A stretch of DNA of 64,000 bases from Acetobacter sicerae (lineage in GTDB: Bacteria > Pseudomonadota > Alphaproteobacteria > Acetobacterales > Acetobacteraceae). This document shows, piece by piece, positions 29,317 through 36,282 of this stretch. The position numbers and the translations under genes are program-made. The notes under the pieces are model-generated. The model was not told the DNA's origin, did no database searches, and saw only the letters and a program-made list of their open reading frames with translations. The stretch spans positions 1 through 64,000 of the forward strand of contig NZ_JAAABN010000013.1 in NCBI RefSeq assembly GCF_011516765.1, in the 5' to 3' direction. The first letter of the stretch is position 1. Each line of letters begins with the position of its first letter.

Positions 29317-30135
29317 ATGACCGACAATGCCCCCCCCAGCCCCCTTCATGACCTCCACGCCGCACCGCATTCCACCGGGACTACCCCCGGGACTGCTGGC
29401 GACGACACCGCCGATTTCGGCTTCCGCGCTGTGCCCAGAGAAGAGAAGAAACCTCTCGTCCGGGCGGTCTTCGACAGTGTGGCGAGTCGCTATGATGTGA
29501 TGAACGACCTCATGTCTCTGGGGGTCCATCGAGTCTGGAAACGGATTTTCAACGCCGAGCTCGCGCCGCAACCCGGCCTGAAGCTGCTTGATCTTGCTGG
29601 CGGCACCGGCGACGTGACGTTCGGCTGGCTTGCCGGCGGTGGTGGGCCAGCCATCATGACAGACATCAACGAGAGCATGCTGTCTGTAGGTCGGGATCGC
29701 GCCATCTCGCGCGGCTATGTGTCCGACCTGTCCTTCTGCGTGGTGGACGCGGAACAGATTCCGCTTCCCGACCGCTGCATGGATCGCGTGACCATCTCTT
29801 TCGGCCTGCGCAACTGTACGGATAAACTGGCCGTTCTCCGGGAAGCACGTCGCGTGCTCAAGCCGGGCGGGCGCTTCCTGTGCCTCGAATTCTCCCGCGT
29901 GCAGGTGGCCGCTCTGGCGCCAATTTACGACGCCTGGTCGTTCAAGGTTCTCCCCACAATGGGATCGCTGATCGCCAAGGATCGTGACAGCTACCAGTAT
30001 CTGGCCGAGAGCATCCGCATGTTCCCCGATCAGGAAACGCTGGCCGACATGTTCCGGGAAGCCGGTTTCTCCCATGTCCGCTACCAGTCGCTCTCAGGCG
30101 GGATTGCCGCCATCCATTCCGGCTGGAGACTCTGA
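29317..30135 (+). CDS. ubiE: Ubiquinone/menaquinone C-methyltransferase UbiE
   Basis: UbiE is the SAM-dependent C-methyltransferase acting on the benzoquinol ring in ubiquinone synthesis. In acetic acid bacteria ubiquinone carries electrons from the periplasmic alcohol and sugar dehydrogenases. The 272-aa product has a Ser/Pro/Thr-rich start, then [33 protein letters not shown] motif [14 protein letters not shown] near residue 90, and the C-terminal [12 protein letters not shown]. It diverges from mutM by only 28 bases. coaBC begins three bases after its stop, with no ubiB between. Confidence 0.96.
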   Translation: MTDNAPPSPLHDLHAAPHSTGTTPGTAGDDTADFGFRAVPREEKKPLVRAVFDSVASRYDVMNDLMSLGVHRVWKRIFNAELAPQPGLKLLDLAGGTGDVTFGWLAGGGGPAIMTDINESMLSVGRDRAISRGYVSDLSFCVVDAEQIPLPDRCMDRVTISFGLRNCTDKLAVLREARRVLKPGGRFLCLEFSRVQVAALAPIYDAWSFKVLPTMGSLIAKDRDSYQYLAESIRMFPDQETLADMFREAGFSHVRYQSLSGGIAAIHSGWRL

Positions 30136-30138
30136 TCG

Positions 30139-31548
30139 ATGGCCGCCGCGACGACCCAGACGCAACCGCCCCGGCGGGTTCTGCTCATCGTCAGCGGCGG
30201 GATCGCGGCTTATAAAGCGCTCGAACTGGTTCGCCTTCTCAAAACGGCGGGGGTTGGAGTCCGATGTGTCCTTACCCGCGCTGCGAGTGAGTTTGTCACA
30301 CCGCTCTCGCTACAGGCGCTGAGTGGTGAACCCGTCCATCAGGACCTGTTCTCCCTGACCGATGAGCAGGAAATGGGGCACATCGCCCTCTCCCGTTCGG
30401 CGGATCTTGTGGTTGTCGCGCCTGCCACGGCCAACATTCTGGCCAAAATGGCGTCCGGCCTCGCTGACGATCTGGCCAGTACCCTGCTGCTGGCGACCGA
30501 TACCCCCGTCATGGTGGCGCCAGCCATGAATGTGCGGATGTGGGAGCACCCGGCAACGCGCGCGAACATACACACGTTGCAGCAGCGGGGCGTAATTGTC
30601 GTAGGCCCCGACGACGGCCAAATGGCGTGCGGCGAATACGGACCTGGTCGTCTGGTGGAACCGACGGTCCTGTGTGACGCCATTCTCGCCCAGCTTGAGA
30701 CGGCTTCCTCCAGCCCTTCCGGTGAGCCCCCTTCTTCGTCTGTTTCGTGTTCTCAGACTCCGCCCATGCAGGCTTCCTGTGCCTCCGTTGTCAACCTGCG
30801 CAACGGGTCTCTGTCTCACCGTGAACAGGGGGCATCCCCCGAAACTTCGTCACACTGGCATCCTCTGGTCGGCAAACATGCGCTGGTGACGGCCGGACCG
30901 ACGTATGAGCCGATTGATCCGGTGCGCTATCTCGGCAATCGCTCATCCGGCCTGCAGGGCTACGCAATCGCCAGTGCGCTTGCCGATCTGGGCGCGCAGG
31001 TGACGCTCATCAGCGGGCCAACCTCTCTGCTTGCTCCCTCCAGCGTCTCCCTGATCCGGGTTGAAACGGCGCAGCAGATGGAAGCGGCCGTCATGAGCTC
31101 GCTTCCGGCTGACATCGCTGTCTGCACGGCGGCTGTGGCCGACTGGCGTGTGGCGGACCCGGTTTCGTCCAAGATCAAGAAGCAGGCCGGCTCGCCCCCA
31201 CCGTCCCTCGTCCTCGAACCGAATCCGGATATCCTCGCCCGCATTTCCCGACCGGGCCAGACCCGCCCCACGCTGGTGGTCGGCTTTGCCGCCGAAACCG
31301 ATGATGTCGAGGCCAACGCCATCGCCAAGCGTCAGCGCAAGGGCTGCGACTGGATCGTCGCCAATGACGTTTCGGCAGGCACGAATGTCATGGGCGGAAC
31401 GGAAAACAGGGTTATCCTGATCACTGAAGATGGCGTGGAGCACTGGCCGCTGATGGCCAAAACGACTCTCGCGCTCAATCTGGCCCGACGTATCGCCCTC
31501 CGTTTCGGGGCTCCAGCTCTTGCAACCACGGAAGAAGCCCGTCAATGA
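30139..31548 (+). CDS. coaBC: Bifunctional CoaBC (4'-phosphopantothenoylcysteine synthetase/decarboxylase)
   Basis: CoaBC joins cysteine to 4'-phosphopantothenate and decarboxylates the product in coenzyme A synthesis. The N-terminal flavin decarboxylase (about residues 10-190) has GGIAAYKALELVR and the PAMNVRMWEHP motif. The C-terminal synthetase (about 245-455) has GPTYEPIDPVRYLGNRSSG and a dimer-region NDVS. Between them is a linker of about 55 residues, Ser/Pro-rich, longer than I expect for the family. The gene follows ubiE by three bases, and its stop is overlapped by the tiny ORF leading to dut. Confidence 0.96.
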   Translation: MAAATTQTQPPRRVLLIVSGGIAAYKALELVRLLKTAGVGVRCVLTRAASEFVTPLSLQALSGEPVHQDLFSLTDEQEMGHIALSRSADLVVVAPATANILAKMASGLADDLASTLLLATDTPVMVAPAMNVRMWEHPATRANIHTLQQRGVIVVGPDDGQMACGEYGPGRLVEPTVLCDAILAQLETASSSPSGEPPSSSVSCSQTPPMQASCASVVNLRNGSLSHREQGASPETSSHWHPLVGKHALVTAGPTYEPIDPVRYLGNRSSGLQGYAIASALADLGAQVTLISGPTSLLAPSSVSLIRVETAQQMEAAVMSSLPADIAVCTAAVADWRVADPVSSKIKKQAGSPPPSLVLEPNPDILARISRPGQTRPTLVVGFAAETDDVEANAIAKRQRKGCDWIVANDVSAGTNVMGGTENRVILITEDGVEHWPLMAKTTLALNLARRIALRFGAPALATTEEARQ

Positions 31549-31592
31549 CGCAACCTTCTCCACCACTCTTTGAAACGGATCTCTTTTTGTGA
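31545..31592 (+). CDS. Tiny 15-codon coupling ORF between coaBC and dut
   Basis: ATG at 31545 overlaps the coaBC stop as ATGA. The frame runs 15 codons ([15 protein letters not shown]), and its TGA overlaps the dut GTG. Such an arrangement could pass ribosomes from coaBC to dut, which has no clear ribosome site. It may equally be chance. Confidence 0.25.
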   Translation: MTQPSPPLFETDLFL

Positions 31593-32053
31593 ACGCACCG
31601 GTTGTTCAGGTCGCCGTCCGGCGTCTGCCCCGCTCGGAAGGGCTTCCCCTGCCATCCTATGCCACCGCCGGTGCCGCGGGCATGGATCTTCTCGCCGCTG
31701 TCGACAGCACGGTCACTGTGCCTCCCGGGGAACGGACCCTGATTCCAACGGGGCTCTGCATCGCCCTGCCGGCCGGTTACGAGTTGCAGATCCGTCCCCG
31801 CTCCGGCCTTGCCCTGAAGCACGGTATCACCCTGCCGAATTCACCCGGCACGATAGACGAAGATTATCGTGGTGAATTATGCGTTATTCTGATGAACACC
31901 GGACAGGAAGCCTTTACGGTGGAACGGGGCATGCGGATCGCACAGGCGGTCGTTGCTCCTGTTTTTCGGGTTGCATGGAATGAGGTTGATGACCTTGAGG
32001 CGACGGAACGTGGCGCTGGTGGCTTTGGCAGCACAGGCACGCACTCTTCCTGA
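31589..32053 (+). CDS. dut: Deoxyuridine 5'-triphosphate nucleotidohydrolase (dUTPase)
   Basis: Dut hydrolyses dUTP to dUMP and pyrophosphate, keeping uracil out of DNA and supplying thymidylate synthesis. The 154-aa homotrimeric-type sequence has motif 1 [13 protein letters not shown], motif 2 PRSGLALK, motif 3 [11 protein letters not shown] with the catalytic Asp, and motif 5 [10 protein letters not shown] near the C-terminus. The start is a GTG at 31589 whose GTGA overlaps the TGA of a 15-codon ORF. Confidence 0.95.
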   Translation: MNAPVVQVAVRRLPRSEGLPLPSYATAGAAGMDLLAAVDSTVTVPPGERTLIPTGLCIALPAGYELQIRPRSGLALKHGITLPNSPGTIDEDYRGELCVILMNTGQEAFTVERGMRIAQAVVAPVFRVAWNEVDDLEATERGAGGFGSTGTHSS

Positions 32054-32113
32054 CAATGACATGAAACGACCCTGTCCCACCGGACGATACCGCGTCAGAC
32101 GCCGCATATTCCG

Positions 32114-33838
32114 ATGAGCAGCACCTCCTTTTTCGCCGATGCGGCAGGATTTACCAGAAGAGTCAGTCACGACTCTCCTCGTCTGGCGATGATTGTGGCG
32201 ATGCTCTGTGTTGTGGGCGTCATGCTGGGCTTCGGCTCCAACGCCACGACATGGTTCGGCATCGTCTTTTCCGGAACGCAGCAACCCTCGCAGGCTTTAC
32301 CGCTTACCGCGTTACCTTTCGCACTGGCCGTAACAGCTGCGCGCGCCGTGATGTGGTTCGCTGTTTCCTTTCTGTGTGCGCTCGCCGGTGCGGCGCTGGT
32401 CTTTGGACGGGAAAAACCCGGACGGGTGGCGCTCGCACTCCTTGAAATCGTGCAGGCGGTCCCGATTCCAGCATTCATGGTGCTCGTCCTGCCTGTCTGT
32501 TTCGGCGTCCATGGCTGGCTTACCGGACATGCGCTCGCAGGCGAGGTTCTGATCGGGGCTCCCGCCTTCGCCGCACTCACCTTTCCCATGATGGACGCAG
32601 CCATCCGCGCCCATCAGGAGGTGCCGTCTCACCTTGTGCTGGCGGCGCGCAGCTTCGGCCTCCGGCCCTGGCCGCTTTTCTGGAGGCTTTACGCGCCGTT
32701 CGGCCTGCCTGCGGTTGTCCGCAGCATCGGGCGCGCCATGCCGAATGTCTGGCTGGGCCTGACTTTCGCCGAAGTCTATGCGGGCATGAAGGACCTGCCT
32801 CTCCCACCGGGACTGGGCGGCTACGCGGTGTCCTCCATCAGAAACCATGCCTCCATGGGTTTCACGCTGACACTTCTGGTCACGGGATGCCTTGTCATGG
32901 TCACGGACCTTCTGATTGTCCGTCCCATGAAAAAATGGGGGCAGCGTTTTGACAAAAACTCTCCCGGACGTTCCGCGTCCGCTCTTTTCGGAGATGTTCC
33001 TCTGATCGGACGCATGCTCACCGATGGGTCACGATTTCTGAGGATTGTCGGCAACCTGCCGCTTGGTCCCAAACCACGGGCCACAGTGCTGGATGATCCC
33101 GAGAAAACCCCACGGATCATCGCGCTGATTATCCCGGCTTTTCTGGGTGTTGCAGGTCTTCTGGCCTGTGCAGCTTCGCCAGACGGCCTTCCCGATCCCG
33201 ACGAATGGCTGCGAGCCGGACTCCTCGGGATCGGCGAGATGCTGACGCTGCTTGTGCCGCTGGGCATCTGCTCCGTTGTTCTGCTTCCCATCGCCGTTGG
33301 TCTGAAGCGCTGGGCTGATCCGATCCTACCGGTTTTCCGGTTTTTGACGCTTTTTCCTGCGGTTCTTCTGTTTCCGCTTGTTGTCGCTCTGGTCGGACCT
33401 GAATCTGCGCTGTCACCTCTGCTGTTTGTCGGACTGCCGTTTTTCCTCGCCTTCCATCTGCTCATCGGCGTCCGGGATTTCCCGCGGAACCTACAGGAAG
33501 TTACACGCGCCTATCGCATACGGGGATGGCTCAGATGGAGGACCATCCTGTTGCCCGGTCTGGCGCAGTCATGGCTCAAAGGCGTCCACAGGGCGTTCTT
33601 CTGGGGCTGGAACGCCGTCATTGCTGCCGACATGACGTTATGGGGCAGTCATATTTCCGAACACGGTCTGATCGGCCGGTCCATCATCGACGCCACCAGC
33701 AGAGGCGACATGGCGCAGGCCTCGCTTGGCGTCATGGTCATGACGCTGCTGGCCATGGCGAGTGAAGCGCTGATCTGGCGACCTCTGGGTCTTTACGTCA
33801 GACGCCGCACCGCCGGACAGGCGATGGAGATGCCCTGA
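32114..33838 (+). CDS. ABC transporter permease, double-length (nitrate/sulfonate/taurine type)
   Basis: This is a 574-aa inner-membrane permease made of two consecutive BPD_transp_1-type units, each with an EAA-like loop: SFGLRPWPLFWRLYAPFGLPAVVRSIGRA near residue 185, and YRIRGWLRWRTILLPGLAQSWLKGVHRAF near 475. I count roughly 10-12 hydrophobic segments. One chain thus supplies both halves of the channel. The next gene is its ATPase. The family transports oxyanions or alkylsulfonates, but no periplasmic binding protein is encoded next to it, so the substrate is unknown. Confidence 0.88.
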   Translation: MSSTSFFADAAGFTRRVSHDSPRLAMIVAMLCVVGVMLGFGSNATTWFGIVFSGTQQPSQALPLTALPFALAVTAARAVMWFAVSFLCALAGAALVFGREKPGRVALALLEIVQAVPIPAFMVLVLPVCFGVHGWLTGHALAGEVLIGAPAFAALTFPMMDAAIRAHQEVPSHLVLAARSFGLRPWPLFWRLYAPFGLPAVVRSIGRAMPNVWLGLTFAEVYAGMKDLPLPPGLGGYAVSSIRNHASMGFTLTLLVTGCLVMVTDLLIVRPMKKWGQRFDKNSPGRSASALFGDVPLIGRMLTDGSRFLRIVGNLPLGPKPRATVLDDPEKTPRIIALIIPAFLGVAGLLACAASPDGLPDPDEWLRAGLLGIGEMLTLLVPLGICSVVLLPIAVGLKRWADPILPVFRFLTLFPAVLLFPLVVALVGPESALSPLLFVGLPFFLAFHLLIGVRDFPRNLQEVTRAYRIRGWLRWRTILLPGLAQSWLKGVHRAFFWGWNAVIAADMTLWGSHISEHGLIGRSIIDATSRGDMAQASLGVMVMTLLAMASEALIWRPLGLYVRRRTAGQAMEMP

Positions 33839-33935
33839 TCATGCGCTCTCACTGTATTCGGGGTTTTTCTACCCCAGATGACTTGTTAGGCTGCCATCAG
33901 ATGATTTCCAGACATCAATGTGCAGGATAAGCACC

Positions 33936-35309
33936 ATGTTTTCCGCTGACGCGCTGCCCTCTCTGGAAGAAAAACCTTCCTCTGCACCGAAGTCTGAGAC
34001 GCCGCTGCTATCGCTGCGCGACGTGGGACAGTCCTATCATCGGGATTCCTCAACGGACGTTCAGATTCTCGATGGGGTTTCTCTGGATGTGAAACCCGGT
34101 GAAATCGTCGGGCTTCTCGGTCGCTCCGGATCGGGGAAGTCGATGCTGCTGCGCATCATGGCCGGTCTTCTCATTCCCAGCAGCGGCACAGTGCTCTGGC
34201 GCGGCACTCCGCTGAAACGTCCCATAGCCGGACTGGCGATGGTGTTTCAGTCCCCCTCCCTGTTTCCATGGCTGAACCTGCAGGACAATGTCGAACTGGC
34301 GCTGGAAGCCGATGGCATGAAGGGAAAAGACCGGGAACTGCGGGCGGAAGAAGCCATCGATCTGATCGGTCTTGGCGGTTATGAAAACGCATGGCCGCAC
34401 GAACTGTCCGGCGGCCTTTCCCAGCGGGCCGGACTGGCGCGCGCTCTTGCGGTTCATCCCGATCTTCTCCTGATGGATGAGCCTTTTTCCTCGCTTGATG
34501 TTCTGACAGCAGAAAATCTTCGCACGGATCTTGTCGAACTGTGGTGCGAGAAAAAACTGCCAGTTCAATCGATACTGATGGTGACACACAGTATCGAGGA
34601 AGCCGTGCTGATGTGTGACCGCATCCTTGTCTTTGCGGCCAACCCCGGCCGCATTGAGCATGAAGTTATCGTTCCTCTTGCTCACCCCCGCCTGCGCGAT
34701 GATCCTTCGTTTCTGGAAATCGTTGATTATATCTACACATTGATGACACGTCGCACGCCAGTCATCTCGGAAGCCGATCTGCCTGACATGACGGTCGTGC
34801 AGACTGTCCAGCCACAGCATCTCCCGATTGCGGCTGTTTCAGTAGGCAGTATGGTGGGGCTGATCGAGGCGCTGGCCGCCCCTCCCGTAAACGGTCGGGC
34901 CGATCTTCCACTTCTTGCCGCAAAAGCGCATCTAGAACTCGACGATCTGTTTCCTCTTGTCGAGGCGCTGCAAATCCTCGAACTCGCAGAAGTTGAAGAC
35001 GGTGATCTGCTGCTGACACATGAAGCCCAGCGTTTTGCGGAAAGCGATTTTGACGAGCGCAAAACGATCCTGCGTCACGCCCTGCTCAACGCCGTGCCTC
35101 TGGTCAAAACCATCTGCGCCGTTCTGGATGAACGTCCAAGCCATACGGTCGGCGCAGATCGGTTCCGGGATGAACTGGGCGAAAGCATGTCCGCCGCTTA
35201 TGCGCAGCAGACCCTGCAAACCATTATCTCATGGGCACGCTACGCGGAGCTGTTTGATTACAACGAAGAATCTGACCAGCTTTTTCTGAACAAGGGCAGC
35301 GCGACCTGA
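33936..35309 (+). CDS. ABC transporter ATPase with C-terminal AAA-associated domain
   Basis: This 457-aa protein has an N-terminal ABC ATPase of the nitrate/sulfonate/taurine class: Walker A GRSGSGKS at 62-69, Q-loop VFQSPSLFPWL, variant signature LSGGLSQR, Walker B LLLMDEPFSSLD and H-loop VTHSIEEA. The ATPase ends near residue 265. A helical region of about 180 residues follows that fits the C-terminal AAA-associated domain known on some of these ATPases, probably regulatory. The ATG at 33936 has AGGA eight bases upstream and is preferred over one at 33918. It belongs with the upstream double permease. Confidence 0.9.
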   Translation: MFSADALPSLEEKPSSAPKSETPLLSLRDVGQSYHRDSSTDVQILDGVSLDVKPGEIVGLLGRSGSGKSMLLRIMAGLLIPSSGTVLWRGTPLKRPIAGLAMVFQSPSLFPWLNLQDNVELALEADGMKGKDRELRAEEAIDLIGLGGYENAWPHELSGGLSQRAGLARALAVHPDLLLMDEPFSSLDVLTAENLRTDLVELWCEKKLPVQSILMVTHSIEEAVLMCDRILVFAANPGRIEHEVIVPLAHPRLRDDPSFLEIVDYIYTLMTRRTPVISEADLPDMTVVQTVQPQHLPIAAVSVGSMVGLIEALAAPPVNGRADLPLLAAKAHLELDDLFPLVEALQILELAEVEDGDLLLTHEAQRFAESDFDERKTILRHALLNAVPLVKTICAVLDERPSHTVGADRFRDELGESMSAAYAQQTLQTIISWARYAELFDYNEESDQLFLNKGSAT

Positions 35310-35359
35310 AACTTAAGGAAAGTGCTGCTCAAAACAGGCAGTGACACGTCCTGCACAAT

Positions 35360-35404
35360 TGATCAGAGCGTGCTGCGCAGTCCAGACGCGGCACGCCCTG
35401 ATCA
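35360..35404. terminator. Convergent terminator hairpin
   Basis: A 14-base stem with one mismatch (TGATCAGaGCGTGC with GCACGCcCTGATCA, 17-base loop) sits between convergent genes. In the plus direction it is followed by TCGCTTTTC. It probably ends the ABC operon and may also serve the methyltransferase gene. Confidence 0.65.
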
Positions 35405-35427
35405 TCGCTTTTCACAAGATACCTATT

Positions 35428-36219
35428 TTATCGCGCAGGCTTGCGAAACTTGTAAACAACCTGATCCGTGTGTCCTTTTATGGTCTCATCGAAGACCGAA
35501 GCGGAATGTGTATCCTGTGCATTCCGCAGGGCGCTGCTCTCACTTTCAAAAACAAAGCCAGCCTTTTCCACCTGAGAACGGATCAGGGCGGGATCAATAC
35601 GATGTAATGTCTTTGCGGTATCCGGCGTGCTACCGGAGGCCGCCACGTGATCAATCACGATATACACGCCACCGGGCCGCAGAAGATTGAAGACAGACCG
35701 GTCGAAAGCCAGCGCAGCTTCAGCGCCCCGACCGTAAACATCGTGATAGTTCTGGGAAGTCCAGGCCATATCGACGGATGTAGGAAGCGACAGGGCCTGC
35801 ATTGACTCCGTCAGAACCGAGACGTTGGGGAATGCGGGATCTGCTGCGATCGCTTTCACCGCATCGGCGGCATCGGGTTTTTCAGCGACCCGCTCTGCTG
35901 CGACAAGTGCATAGACATGCCCTGACTTCCCAACAACATTACTGAAAATACGGGTAAAATAACCTTGTCCGGGCATGAGATCCGCAACTTTCATGCCCGG
36001 TCCCATTCCGGCAAACGCCAGTAGTTCAGCCGGCTTGCGGACCTTGTCCCGTGCTCGATCAGAAGCAGGACGATCCCTGTCAGAAAGCGCTGCTGCAATC
36101 GGCAATGTTCTGACCTGACTTCCCTTGAAGGCAGGCTGTGCCTGTAGAGTATGCGAGACGCTCAGGCCCGTTCCAGCCAGCAGCCCCATGAGTGAGCACA
36201 TGATGATTTTTCTGCGCAT
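35428..36219 (-). CDS. Exported methyltransferase-like protein
   Basis: This 263-aa protein has a typical Sec signal peptide (basic start RRK, hydrophobic core, QAQ cleavage near residue 28) and a Rossmann methyltransferase fold. The SAM motif I appears as KVADLMPGQGYFTRIF near residue 82, and LLRPGGVYIVIDH follows motif III-IV. It belongs to a family of predicted periplasmic methyltransferases (COG4798 type). The methyl donor in that compartment is unclear, so function is not assigned. The upstream M16 gene on the same strand is separated by a terminator, suggesting its own promoter. Confidence 0.85.
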   Translation of the reverse strand: MRRKIIMCSLMGLLAGTGLSVSHTLQAQPAFKGSQVRTLPIAAALSDRDRPASDRARDKVRKPAELLAFAGMGPGMKVADLMPGQGYFTRIFSNVVGKSGHVYALVAAERVAEKPDAADAVKAIAADPAFPNVSVLTESMQALSLPTSVDMAWTSQNYHDVYGRGAEAALAFDRSVFNLLRPGGVYIVIDHVAASGSTPDTAKTLHRIDPALIRSQVEKAGFVFESESSALRNAQDTHSASVFDETIKGHTDQVVYKFRKPAR

Positions 36220-36240
36220 TTTTTATCTCCTCCCGAACAG

Positions 36241-36269
36241 AAAAGCCCCGCTTCAACGTGAAGCAGGGC
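36241..36269 (-). terminator. Intrinsic terminator after the M16 peptidase gene
   Basis: In the minus direction the sequence reads GCCC-T-GCTTCA, a 3-base loop, TGAAGC-G-GGGC, then TTTTCTG. The stem has 10 paired bases with one mismatch, and the U tract follows at once. It lies 14 bases after the peptidase stop. Confidence 0.75.
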
Positions 36270-36282
36270 CATTTCCTTAAAC

